Made by a program: the position numbers and the translations under genes. A stretch of 64,000 nt of DNA. Origin: Scandinavium lactucae. GTDB taxonomy: Bacteria > Pseudomonadota > Gammaproteobacteria > Enterobacterales > Enterobacteriaceae. Location: NCBI RefSeq assembly GCF_033843265.1, contig NZ_JAWXRD010000040.1, positions 806,001 to 870,000 on the forward strand, in the 5' to 3' direction. Positions 8,535 to 15,958 of the stretch are shown here, one piece after another (within the stretch, counting starts at the first letter, position 1; every line of letters starts with the position of its first letter). The notes under the pieces were generated by a model. That model was not told the DNA's origin, did not search any database, and worked only from the letters and a program-made list of their open reading frames with translations.

Positions 8535-10427
8535 TCATTTGCCGAACCAATTAGAACCCATACCAGTACGTCTACGCGTCTGTTTTTTCTCTGGTTTGGT
8601 TATTGGTTCTTCTACTTTATTTATATTATATTTAGTACTTTCCTGTACTTTATGTTCGCGTAATTTCCTGAATGGTTGAGTACCTAATTGACTTTGTGCA
8701 TATACAATCGCTATCATTCCATATACAAGGCAATCTAAAGCCTCATTACGCTTTTGACCTTTCTTTAATCGCCAAACTAATTTTCCACCAGCAGGTTTTA
8801 ATTCTTCTGCTGAAACTTGTTCAAAGTAATCGGACGGTAAAGTGCTGCTAAAGCGTAATTTAACTGGTGCGTTATCGGCTTCAGTACTGAGCATTAGGTT
8901 TAAAAGTTTACGTATCGTATTCTTCTGGTCATGTACGTTTAGGATCTGTAGCTGGTAGCCAGCCTGTGTACTCGTCTTGAAGAGATCACCAGTAGTGCTA
9001 CTTGAACCCTTGATAGGATGGTACTTAGCCCAACGAGCGGTGAACTTCTTAACTGTATCGGTGGCATTACCGTTCGAACTGTCCACGAATACGGCAAGTG
9101 TCGGTACTAGGCGACCATCTACAGTACGGAAATCTTGACGGCAAAACTTATCTAGATCCGCCCATGCGGTACTTTCAATCTTTGTACAGTCATGTCCATA
9201 GAAAAATTCATGTCCAAGTACATATATGTTCTTTTCATCAAACCCAAGAATACTGGCCTCATTTCTGTCTAATTGTTGGTCTACTGATATACAAATTCCT
9301 AGAGTACTTTCAGGGATGTTATGAAGGTTAAATTCATCTTCACGTAGTGATTCCAATTGAAGTATATCCAGTTCTTTCTGGTACTCATCTTCATATGGCA
9401 ATCCAAGTTCATTATTATAAAATGTTTGCAGATTGAAGTTGTAAAGAGCATCGGCAAACTTTGAAACCATTTCAGTTATAGTATTCAAAGGTGAATACAT
9501 ACGGCTGATTTGATATCCAACCACACCCGGTTCACCCTCTTTGTTAGTAGCAATCCATCGACCACCGTCAATCATTTGGTGGCGTGTATGTTCATCAATC
9601 TCTTCATTACAATGAGGACAAATTAAACGGGTAGTAGTACTGTCTGGTATTGCTCGTCCGTTTTCTAATGTTTTAAATTCAAATGCTACTTGTTCCCATT
9701 CAAATGTATATTCATGACCGCATATATGCGTAATAAAGTACCGTCGCTTATCTGAAAGGTTATATTCAGCATTGATTAAGTCGTCTTTATATAATGGTGT
9801 GGAAGATACAACGACTAGTGAATCACTGCCAAAAGTACTGGTACGTGCTTCAGCCAGTTTAATTGGATTTCCTTCATCAGTAATCTCACAGGTACTGACT
9901 TCATCCAACAGAACAACACGTGTTGTAATACCGCGTAGGTTTCCTGGTGTATTAAGGTTTAGCCAATAGATAAACGTGCCGTTGATCATCTGTGTTTGTT
10001 TCGAGTTATTGGCGGCGTTTTTATCATTCTTATCTGTTACTAATGGCTTCAGTACTGAACTGGTTTCAATAGCTGGTAAAAACTTACCATCTTTGAACTT
10101 CTTCACTTCAGATTCCGAACTACTACCAAAAGCAAAGTTACAGGGATCATTAGCCATTAGATTAAATGCAATTGATTGTAGTACTGTCGTTTTTAAAAGC
10201 TGGCTGCATGACTGAAGTACTATCTTTTTAGTACTTCTATCCTGAGCTATATCCATCGGTTCTTTTTGAAAACTAAATGGAAGCCAATCAAGCCCCATAT
10301 TTGGACCATCAACAAACTTCACTACCCCGTTACTGATCCATTCACTGGTTTTCTGTATTTTCGGTGGCTGTAATGTCGGTAGTACTTTCTTCAATAACCT
10401 CGTTAGTTTCTTCTTGTTTGTCTCCAT
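8535..10427 (-). CDS. Terminase large subunit, lambda gpA family
   Basis: 630 residues. It packages DNA into proheads and cuts at cos or pac. The N-terminus carries SEWISNG, as in gpA homologues. A degenerate Walker A lies at KKIVLQSCSQLLKTT and Walker B at VVLLDEVST, followed by a coupling motif VVSSTPL. A zinc-binding cluster (CGHEYTF ... CPHCNE) sits near residues 230-275. The nuclease segment includes VDSSNGNATD near 440. The gene starts inside the small terminase gene, overlapping it by about 86 nt. Most N-terminal motifs match the gpA/GpA_ATPase type rather than the Terminase_6 type. Confidence 0.88.
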   Translation of the reverse strand: METNKKKLTRLLKKVLPTLQPPKIQKTSEWISNGVVKFVDGPNMGLDWLPFSFQKEPMDIAQDRSTKKIVLQSCSQLLKTTVLQSIAFNLMANDPCNFAFGSSSESEVKKFKDGKFLPAIETSSVLKPLVTDKNDKNAANNSKQTQMINGTFIYWLNLNTPGNLRGITTRVVLLDEVSTCEITDEGNPIKLAEARTSTFGSDSLVVVSSTPLYKDDLINAEYNLSDKRRYFITHICGHEYTFEWEQVAFEFKTLENGRAIPDSTTTRLICPHCNEEIDEHTRHQMIDGGRWIATNKEGEPGVVGYQISRMYSPLNTITEMVSKFADALYNFNLQTFYNNELGLPYEDEYQKELDILQLESLREDEFNLHNIPESTLGICISVDQQLDRNEASILGFDEKNIYVLGHEFFYGHDCTKIESTAWADLDKFCRQDFRTVDGRLVPTLAVFVDSSNGNATDTVKKFTARWAKYHPIKGSSSTTGDLFKTSTQAGYQLQILNVHDQKNTIRKLLNLMLSTEADNAPVKLRFSSTLPSDYFEQVSAEELKPAGGKLVWRLKKGQKRNEALDCLVYGMIAIVYAQSQLGTQPFRKLREHKVQESTKYNINKVEEPITKPEKKQTRRRTGMGSNWFGK

Positions 10428-10893
10428 CCTCTAATACATCCATGTCATCGGGTAGCTCAAATTCCATTGAGCCTAATTGGTATAATGTTTTATCAATATG
10501 CGTTCTTAATACGTCGCGTAAATCCTTGGAATCTGCTTGTGCAAATAATTCAAGATAGGTTTTTGATGGTATTGCACGCATTGCGGTTTTAACTTGAAAC
10601 AGATATTCTGTCAGTACTTGTTCTAGATATTCAGTACTGACCACCTGCCCATTCTTTTCAGCTAATTCAAGTTCTGCCAGTTGGCGTTCTGCTGATAGCT
10701 TCTTCAATCTTTCTTGTTGTATCTTTTCATTAATATCTGTTTCACGTAATGGTTTTAGTATATTTTCCACAATCCAATTACGTGTCATAGTTTCTTCAAT
10801 ATCTTTACCAATTGGCATCCCTCTGGATTTCCATTGTCTGGCTGTACTCTCATCGTAGCCATATTGTTTTGCAATTGACCTTAAACTTACCAT
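10342..10893 (-). CDS. Terminase small subunit, Nu1-like
   Basis: 183 residues. The N-terminus is a winged helix-turn-helix (SLRSIAKQYGYDESTARQWKSRGMPI), as in lambda Nu1, which binds cos DNA. A central coiled coil (EKIQQERLKKLSAERQLAELELAEK) and an acidic C-terminus follow. It directly precedes the large subunit and is the first gene of the leftward morphogenesis run. The intergenic space to the divergent gene at 10970 should hold the late promoter or cos-related sequence. Confidence 0.8.
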   Translation of the reverse strand: MVSLRSIAKQYGYDESTARQWKSRGMPIGKDIEETMTRNWIVENILKPLRETDINEKIQQERLKKLSAERQLAELELAEKNGQVVSTEYLEQVLTEYLFQVKTAMRAIPSKTYLELFAQADSKDLRDVLRTHIDKTLYQLGSMEFELPDDMDVLEDGDKQEETNEVIEESTTDITATENTENQ

Positions 10894-10969
10894 GGTTTTT
10901 CCCCTTTCTTGTGTTAAAGTATTTATCTGATTTTCCGGTAACGATCAGTACTTAAATTATGAGGAATCC

Positions 10970-11530
10970 ATGACAGACAAAGCAGATGCAATAACAGTTA
11001 GAACCATTATGGAACAATTTGTAAAAGATGAAGGTGTAAAGTCAAGACTGAGAATGATTCGTAAGCGTGATAGAAATGATTGGGAGAAATGGTTACAAGT
11101 AGAGCTAGAGTACTTTATAAGCCAAACTGAAGGCATACAAGTAGAAAGAGAAGTAGAAGCATTTCCAGATAATAGAAAATTACGCGAGCGATATAATATG
11201 TATATTGATCTTGCTATTAGAAAAAAACGTACCCGTTTAAATTCGTTTATCTTCCTTGAATTAAAATGCTCTCGCAATGTGCAAACATTAATTAATGGAT
11301 TTGAGAAAGACATTAAAAAGATAAATGCGATTAAAAGATGTATTTACGAAACAAGATCTTTTTGGTGTGTAGGTTTTCACTTGAATTGTTCACCTAATAA
11401 CATAACTAAAATTAAAAACTATATTGATGAATATGACTATGGTTATCATGATCTGATCAAGTTGTGCGACTGTGATGACGATTTAGAATGTGACTGTAGT
11501 GACAGTAAAATTGGTTTTGCCGTAGTTTAA
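10970..11530 (+). CDS. PD-(D/E)XK-like protein of unknown role, divergent from terminase
   Basis: 186 residues. Residues about 75-110 read YIDLAI ... FIFLELKCS, a D-x(n)-ExK core typical of PD-(D/E)XK nucleases. A helix-rich region precedes it and a Cys/Asp-rich tail (CDCDDDLECDC) follows, which may bind metal. ATGAGGAATCC then ATG gives a good ribosome binding site. It is transcribed away from terminase. Possible roles are packaging cleavage, recombination or defence. The nuclease call is from motif reading only. Confidence 0.55.
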   Translation: MTDKADAITVRTIMEQFVKDEGVKSRLRMIRKRDRNDWEKWLQVELEYFISQTEGIQVEREVEAFPDNRKLRERYNMYIDLAIRKKRTRLNSFIFLELKCSRNVQTLINGFEKDIKKINAIKRCIYETRSFWCVGFHLNCSPNNITKIKNYIDEYDYGYHDLIKLCDCDDDLECDCSDSKIGFAVV

Positions 11531-11712
11531 ATGCGGTGCGGGAAGCTATCTAAACTTCACACATAACTTAAAGAATCCGGTGCCGAAAACTCGCGTTCTA
11601 AGCTGGGCTGCCGGAGTACCTTTTTGAATCATATTGTTAGGCCATATCTTTGATCGTTCGTTCTTTCGGAACTATAATAGTGGTGTCTTTACTTTATAGT
11701 AGGCATAACCGA
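11531..11712. other. Non-coding stretch, possible packaging-site region
   Basis: 180 bp without a convincing gene. The first 90 bp are more GC-rich than the surrounding phage DNA (GGTGCGGGAAGC, CCGGTGCCG, GGGCTGCCGG) and could be a cos-type site, since lambda places cos upstream of the small terminase. The last 60 bp hold an AT-rich promoter-like segment for the exported-protein gene at 11713. No function is demonstrated. Confidence 0.3.
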
Positions 11713-12084
11713 ATGAAAAAATTAGCCTTTCTTTTGTTTTTTTCAATACCTGTAGCCGCACAGTTGAATGATAATCTTGTCTTAGATACTTATACTTGTG
11801 ACAATGACGAGAGGATAGTGTTATCAAAAGACCATATGGATACAATGAATTTTGGCAATCTCCGCTATACTAATGTTCAAACCACTCAAACTAAAAACAA
11901 AAATTTCATCACATTGGTCTACACTTCTGAATATTTAATAAGCATTGGTCAATCTGTTTCTTCTGGCTTTCCTCAACTAGTTAAGTATGATTATATTAAC
12001 CATGCCAATAAACATTTCGGTGATGGTGGCGAATGTATAGCTCAACGTAATTCTAAATTTATTAAACTAACTTCTTATAATTAA
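11713..12084 (+). CDS. Small exported protein, MliC-like pattern
   Basis: The start is set at the ATG that opens a signal peptide (MKKLAFLLFFSIPVAAQ), giving about 123 residues; the longer frame is unlikely. The mature part begins with YTCDNDERIVL and has a second Cys at GGECIAQ near the end. This two-Cys arrangement recalls the lysozyme inhibitor MliC fold, but identity is too low to be sure by eye. It is probably periplasmic. It is one of three exported-protein genes clustered here, typical of lysogenic-conversion cargo. GC content is low like its neighbours. Confidence 0.55.
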   Translation: MKKLAFLLFFSIPVAAQLNDNLVLDTYTCDNDERIVLSKDHMDTMNFGNLRYTNVQTTQTKNKNFITLVYTSEYLISIGQSVSSGFPQLVKYDYINHANKHFGDGGECIAQRNSKFIKLTSYN

Positions 12085-12166
12085 CATGCTCAATACTCTC
12101 ATAGCTATATGTATTGCCTGTGAGCATTGTATATTAGCATCGGTGTATTACTACGTTGATAAAAAA

Positions 12167-12189
12167 CCTCATAGGTGTTTACTATGAGG
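12167..12189. terminator. Hairpin between convergent exported-protein genes
   Basis: CCTCATA pairs with TATGAGG across a 9-nt loop, with an A run on the left side. It is suited to end the leftward operon, and may also serve the rightward gene. Confidence 0.55.
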
Positions 12190-12204
12190 ATATAGGCAGC
12201 GTGA

Positions 12205-12591
12205 TTATAACTGTTTTATTGGGTAGGAATTACTTGTACTTGACCCGTCACTGTATACTTCCATGATAGTTAGTTTATTCCCACTAACAGAGTATCTTAC
12301 AATGCTGTCTGCCGGATCATTCCTCCAACGACCTGTGCTATCAGGGTTATCAGAAGCCCACATAACCTGATCTCCTATCAGTTTGCACTTAATCGCCCAC
12401 CTTGTTCCATCATCCTTCCTAATATAATGAACATAGGCAATACCAGATTCGGTCTTGTCTAATTTCATGATCTTATGGTCACGCCCAAACATTGCAGCCG
12501 AAGCGGCCTTGCAAATCTGACCAACATTAACTTCTGCTGCAAGTACTGAAGAGCTAAACACCAATGGTGCAATCAGTAATAGTTTTTTCAT
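12205..12591 (-). CDS. Exported protein of unknown function
   Basis: 128 residues with a clear signal peptide (MKKLLLIAPLVFSSSVLA, cleavage before AEV). The mature domain is about 110 residues, with Cys at QICKAAS and KCKLIG that may form a disulfide, and it is rich in beta strands. Its ATG overlaps the stop of the lipoprotein gene (TAATG), so the two are translationally coupled. It is the third gene of the EAL-like/lipoprotein operon. I do not recognise a family. It probably alters the lysogen's envelope. Confidence 0.7.
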   Translation of the reverse strand: MKKLLLIAPLVFSSSVLAAEVNVGQICKAASAAMFGRDHKIMKLDKTESGIAYVHYIRKDDGTRWAIKCKLIGDQVMWASDNPDSTGRWRNDPADSIVRYSVSGNKLTIMEVYSDGSSTSNSYPIKQL

Positions 12592-12956
12592 TAGATATTG
12601 TCCGGGATATACATTGGTGAGTTAACACCATCAAAGTTTTCGTAGTAAGTATCGGTGCGTTTAGTCATAACTTTAGGGGTATGCTCTCTGTAGCTATGCA
12701 AATCGGCGATCCGCTCCGCTCGAATCATACATCCAGTACTGCCATTGTCCACCTGGTAAATCGGATTGTAGGTGCGGCCACAATCACTATGAAACTGAGG
12801 CCGGTAGTACTTCACCCCGTTACGTGTACCTGCATCAAACAGTACTATTGTAGCCTTGTCATCAACGTTGCCGACAAAGGCTTTATCCATGAATGAGTGA
12901 TGTACACTGCCGCAGCCTGTGAGCAGTACTACCAACATGACGATTAGTATTTTCAT
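12591..12956 (-). CDS. Small lipoprotein
   Basis: The start is placed at the ATG opening MKILIVMLVVLLTGCGS, a lipoprotein signal with lipobox LLTG-C, giving 121 residues. Gly at +2 favours outer-membrane sorting. The mature part has Cys in SDCGRTY and STGCMIR, likely a disulfide. It lies 10 bp downstream of the EAL-like gene and overlaps the next gene. The function is not recognised. Surface lipoproteins of prophages often block superinfection, but nothing here shows that directly. Confidence 0.65.
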   Translation of the reverse strand: MKILIVMLVVLLTGCGSVHHSFMDKAFVGNVDDKATIVLFDAGTRNGVKYYRPQFHSDCGRTYNPIYQVDNGSTGCMIRAERIADLHSYREHTPKVMTKRTDTYYENFDGVNSPMYIPDNI

Positions 12957-12966
12957 TGTTATATCC

Positions 12967-13476
12967 CTATAGAAGTTGTTCGCATTGTTCAAAGCGGATT
13001 GGCCTGTACTCTCCCTGTACTGCCCATACACCCGACTCTCGTAAAATCTTGTGATTGTTATTGCCGGTGACTTGTACGATCACCTTGTCGCAGTACTGCA
13101 TGATGTTCTTAATGAGTACCGGGAAGATCAGCCGCTCTATGTGTTCTTCAGTGAACCGTCTATTTAGTCGAACTAAGTCGCAACCGTCCTTTAGCAGTTG
13201 TTCAGCAACCATGTACCGTATGAATGGTAGATCGTCATAGCGTGTACCTGTGCCAGTACTGAGTACGCATAACAGCCCCTTTTCTTTGAACCATGCGGCT
13301 TTGCCCTGAATCATTCTTAACTGGTTCTGATAGACCACGTGACGGATATATTCACTTTCCTTTCCTGCCCCCATCAGTACCCGGCAACCGTTTATCAGTA
13401 CACGGGTTTCCAGCTCTACGCCGAGTAATTTTCCATTCAATGAAGTGATCGGAATTGCCCAATGTTCGAGTTTCAT
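12967..13476 (-). CDS. Degenerate EAL-like domain protein
   Basis: 169 residues. The N-terminus (HWAIPITSLNGKLLGVELETR) follows the opening of EAL domains, where PI-x-L-xx-G-x-I-x-G-x-E-A-L-x-R is usual. Later parts match the fold order: WFKEKGLLCVLST for the LSINID strand, PFIRYM, LVRLNRRF for the IKID strand, KVIVQVTGN for the VEGVE strand, and AVQGEY for the QG-Y end. Metal-binding Glu, Asn and Asp residues are mostly missing, so it is probably not a c-di-GMP phosphodiesterase. YdiV-type degenerate EAL proteins bind partner proteins. It heads an operon with two exported proteins. Confidence 0.5.
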   Translation of the reverse strand: MKLEHWAIPITSLNGKLLGVELETRVLINGCRVLMGAGKESEYIRHVVYQNQLRMIQGKAAWFKEKGLLCVLSTGTGTRYDDLPFIRYMVAEQLLKDGCDLVRLNRRFTEEHIERLIFPVLIKNIMQYCDKVIVQVTGNNNHKILRESGVWAVQGEYRPIRFEQCEQLL

Positions 13477-13504
13477 GTTGTTCTCTCAGTTGTCATAACT
13501 GATT

Positions 13505-13555
13505 GATAATTGATCATTTTTAATCATTGATCAAATTAAAATGATCGATAATTAT
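13505..13555. promoter_or_regulatory. AT-rich divergent control region with GATC-centred inverted repeats
   Basis: Between two divergent genes lie TTGATCATTTT, ATTGATCAAAT and AAATGATCGAT. The outer two are inverted relative to each other and the middle one is itself palindromic. This looks like an operator array controlling the EAL-like operon and the rightward gene. GATC cores would also be Dam sites. Confidence 0.45.
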
Positions 13556-13587
13556 ATTTCTACCGTTTTTAGTGGTAAGTGATTTTC

Positions 13588-13968
13588 ATGGCTGGATCTG
13601 TGCGAAATGTGATGCAATACTGTATGGATAACCAGCATTCATATGGAGGGCATATCATGGGCAAGAATGGTTTTGATCCGGCAATCAAACACGGGGTTCA
13701 GCAGTTTGAGCATTTAGGCCAATGGGCTACGGTCTGCTATTGGCGATACAGTCTTGATGAGTTTTCATATGGGGATCGCGTTTTCTTCCAGAACCAGCAA
13801 GGTACATACTGGTTAGGCACGATTGAGCGGGATTGCTTCGTGTTCATACTGGAAACGCCGCTATGTTCAGTACTGGAAGGTTTGCATTATCTGAGTACTG
13901 AGAATGCCGTCTATAAGCAGCATGATGAAGATGGATGGTTCTGTGAGCAGGGAGAATTACCGTTTTGA
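13588..13968 (+). CDS. Uncharacterised prophage protein
   Basis: About 126 residues from the ATG at 13588; an in-frame ATG lies nine bases earlier. It is rich in aromatic residues (ATVCYWRYSLDEFSYGDRVFF, YWLGTIERDCFVF) with no signal peptide or membrane segment. The middle resembles a small beta barrel. It is transcribed away from the EAL-like operon, and from the same control region. No family recognised. Confidence 0.5.
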   Translation: MAGSVRNVMQYCMDNQHSYGGHIMGKNGFDPAIKHGVQQFEHLGQWATVCYWRYSLDEFSYGDRVFFQNQQGTYWLGTIERDCFVFILETPLCSVLEGLHYLSTENAVYKQHDEDGWFCEQGELPF

Positions 13969-13972
13969 TAGC

Positions 13973-14022
13973 ACTTCCACCAATCGCCCAAACAAACCTA
14001 CCCAAATGCGAAAGGTGGAAGT
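13973..14022. terminator. Long-loop inverted repeat between convergent genes
   Basis: ACTTCCACC at 13973 pairs with GGTGGAAGT at 14014, with a 32-nt loop. It lies between the convergent genes ending at 13968 and 14069 and may act as a shared terminator. The right arm runs into an AGTACT site. Confidence 0.35.
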
Positions 14023-14068
14023 ACTACAATTATATCTTTTTGCGTCAAAAATATAACCCAAACTTTGT

Positions 14069-14860
14069 TCACTTATCCAAAAGCGTCATAAGTTTACTCT
14101 TAATCTCATCCGTTATTGCTGGGTGATTCGATTTATAGATGATTTTTAGTGCTTCAACGTTGTCGCCATTCTTAAATACTCTTCGCATTGAAGATGCCTT
14201 TGTTCTTGCAGTACTTTCCTTCCATTCTGGATGGTCAGTTACCATCTTTTCAACAAGATCAGTTGTGTTCATACCACGTTCAACATATTGATAGTACTCA
14301 ACAAATGTCTGCATTCCTATTGTCTGTACATCCCGGATAGTGTTTGAATCTGGCTTCACCGTGATCTCTTCCTTTGAACGTTCAGTATCTGGATCAATAA
14401 ATTCAATGATGTCAGTTACACGTGGGTCATTAAGTAATAAATTGCTGATTCTTAGAGTGTAACCATTCTGGTGCTCATTATAAAAACCATATTCCTTCAC
14501 TAATTCATGTGGTATGGATATAGCATAACGAATTGAGAAATCATGGTTATATATTACGGCAATGAGTTCATCGAATTGGTTCAGATCATAATTCCTGATA
14601 ATTCCAAGAATTAACGATCGGTTTTTTAAATTATTCTTACGAGACTTAATCTGAATTTTTCGATCATCAATCGTTATAGCGTCATACCCTTTAGTACTAG
14701 GTGCAGCCAGTACCATTTGCATCTTATCCGCAACCAGCCATTCAGTGTATTCACTGATAGGATTATTTCTGGTTCTGATAACATCTCGTCGTTCTAACTC
14801 ATCAAGCGTCAACTGATTCAATTGCATCAATTCGACGTTACTCAATTGTGATAAATCCAT
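14069..14860 (-). CDS. Restriction-endonuclease-like protein (D-QxK core)
   Basis: 263 residues. After an N-terminal helix, residues about 36-80 read SEYTEWLVADKMQM, then KGYDAITIDD and RKIQIKSRKN. This is a GE/SEY-...-GYD-...-IQxKSR core seen in a standalone PD-(D/E)XK-like family (DUF6998-like, recalled by pattern). The C-terminal third is helical and may bind DNA (ARTKASSMRRVFKNGDN). A good ribosome binding site (CTGGAGCGAAAA) precedes ATG. A defence or phage-exclusion role is plausible but not shown. Confidence 0.5.
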   Translation of the reverse strand: MDLSQLSNVELMQLNQLTLDELERRDVIRTRNNPISEYTEWLVADKMQMVLAAPSTKGYDAITIDDRKIQIKSRKNNLKNRSLILGIIRNYDLNQFDELIAVIYNHDFSIRYAISIPHELVKEYGFYNEHQNGYTLRISNLLLNDPRVTDIIEFIDPDTERSKEEITVKPDSNTIRDVQTIGMQTFVEYYQYVERGMNTTDLVEKMVTDHPEWKESTARTKASSMRRVFKNGDNVEALKIIYKSNHPAITDEIKSKLMTLLDK

Positions 14861-14967
14861 TTTTCGCTCCAGAATATGTTTTTATTTTTCAAGTCTGCAA
14901 TTGGAAGTACTTCGCTTCCACGATGCAAATTTAAGCACCACGTAATTGCATAATTATAAAGTCCGCT

Positions 14968-15447
14968 TTAGCTATTAAAGTCATGTCCGTTTGATAATTT
15001 TTTTACCAACTCTTTAGAGTGTTTTATTTTGGTTTGTTTTCTTTCAATATCCAATACTGTAATATCAATCAATTCAGCAACATCGCCCTCACCAACTGAT
15101 ATAATGTATTGGCTTCGGTCGACTTGAAATACTCGCCTTTCTTTTTCCCTAATTTCTATACCATTTTTTTCATAATCATATCTTGTCTCACCGTTATCGT
15201 AGTGACATAAAACACCTTCAAGTACCGCAGAACGTCGTCCAATGTTCAATACAGTAATCTCAATTCGATCAATCTGATTGTAAAAAGGCTCACGGATAAC
15301 TCGTGCATTAATTTTAAGATTTACTCTATCAAGGAAGGCTGTACGAAGTGAAACCCCTAAAGAAACCATTGAAATCAAAAATGCCAAAGGTGCTATAACG
15401 AACGTCATAACATCTTTATATTTTAATGCAACCTCTTGAATATTCAT
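14968..15447 (-). CDS. Single-span membrane protein of unknown function
   Basis: 159 residues. One transmembrane helix lies at about residues 15-35 (VMTFVIAPLAFLISMVSLGVS) and a charged, beta-rich soluble domain follows. No signal-peptidase site is evident, so the protein should stay anchored in the inner membrane. The gene lies upstream of the restriction-like gene in the same direction, about 105 bp away, and could form a two-gene unit with it. AAAGGTACATAA precedes ATG. Confidence 0.55.
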   Translation of the reverse strand: MNIQEVALKYKDVMTFVIAPLAFLISMVSLGVSLRTAFLDRVNLKINARVIREPFYNQIDRIEITVLNIGRRSAVLEGVLCHYDNGETRYDYEKNGIEIREKERRVFQVDRSQYIISVGEGDVAELIDITVLDIERKQTKIKHSKELVKKLSNGHDFNS

Positions 15448-15645
15448 TTATGTACCTTTATCCAGTTAGCCGCTTAAGATTATCAGAAAATGGAATTTAT
15501 GTCATTATCCACGAATAGTCTCTGTCCTCTAGCCAATGAAAAATCACAAACATGAAAGGAAACGGATCGATTGGGTTTCGCTTCGCTCTTATAAGTACAA
15601 AAGAATTGGTTTGATGTACATCTCTACACTCATAAAAAGGAAATG

Positions 15646-15733
15646 AATTCCATTTAGTAGGAAATCGGCAGTATATGTAACTTTAAATAAGAAGTAACTC
15701 AATACTTATGCCGATTTCCTACTAAATGGAATT
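15646..15733. repeat. Perfect 25-bp inverted repeat with 38-bp spacer
   Basis: The left arm is 15646-15670 and the right arm 15709-15733, exact reverse complements over 25 bp (start AATTCCATTTAGTAGG, end CGGCA). The spacer is AT-rich. The flanks do not show an obvious target-site duplication. Such a long perfect arm is unlikely by chance. Confidence 0.9.
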
Positions 15734-15820
15734 TAAGCTGAACGCTTCGCGTTCGAGCTTCCAGACATTTATATGCATGTATAAAGGCAGTTAGGCGAGC
15801 TAACCGCCTTATAGAGTAAT

Positions 15821-15863
15821 CCAAGTACATTCGAACGAGCAAAGCCCGTCCTCATGTACTTGG
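15821..15863. repeat. 10-bp inverted repeat built on the AGTAC half-motif
   Basis: CCAAGTACAT at 15821-15830 is the reverse complement of ATGTACTTGG at 15854-15863. Inside lies a smaller GC-containing inverted repeat. It belongs to the structured non-coding region. Confidence 0.7.
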
Positions 15864-15886
15864 GATTCCTCTCTTTTATTGCATTT

Positions 15887-15936
15887 CGGGGGGTAATTAC
15901 CTATAATCTCTTTGGTATTTTACCCCCTTTATTATG
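15887..15936 (-). terminator. Inverted repeat downstream of the P-loop ATPase gene
   Basis: GGGGGTAA and TTACCCCC are paired across about 30 nt, just after the stop of the 15959 gene on the minus strand. A palindrome GGTAATTACC lies within one arm. It is likely a transcription terminator, though there is no clean U tract. Confidence 0.4.
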
Positions 15937-15958
15937 AAGGGGTTCTGATAGTGAAATT

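Larger units (their letters stand above)
15448..15958. other. Structured 510-bp non-coding region with stacked inverted repeats
   Basis: I see no gene here. The region holds a perfect 25-bp inverted repeat (15646-15733), then hairpins at 15740-15754, about 15786-15810, 15821-15863 and 15887-15936. AAATGGAATT recurs at 15488 and 15724 and inverted at 15647. Candidates are a structured RNA, a replication origin, or a recombination site. No reverse transcriptase or telomerase gene is nearby in the window. Confidence 0.6.

Noticed and set aside
15646..15733. N15-type telomere resolution site
   Set aside because: No protelomerase is seen, the arms are separated by 38 bp, and the phage has an integrase next to a host gene.
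15450..15958. Retron-like msr-msd RNA
   Set aside because: The long hairpin is suggestive, but no reverse transcriptase gene is in the window.
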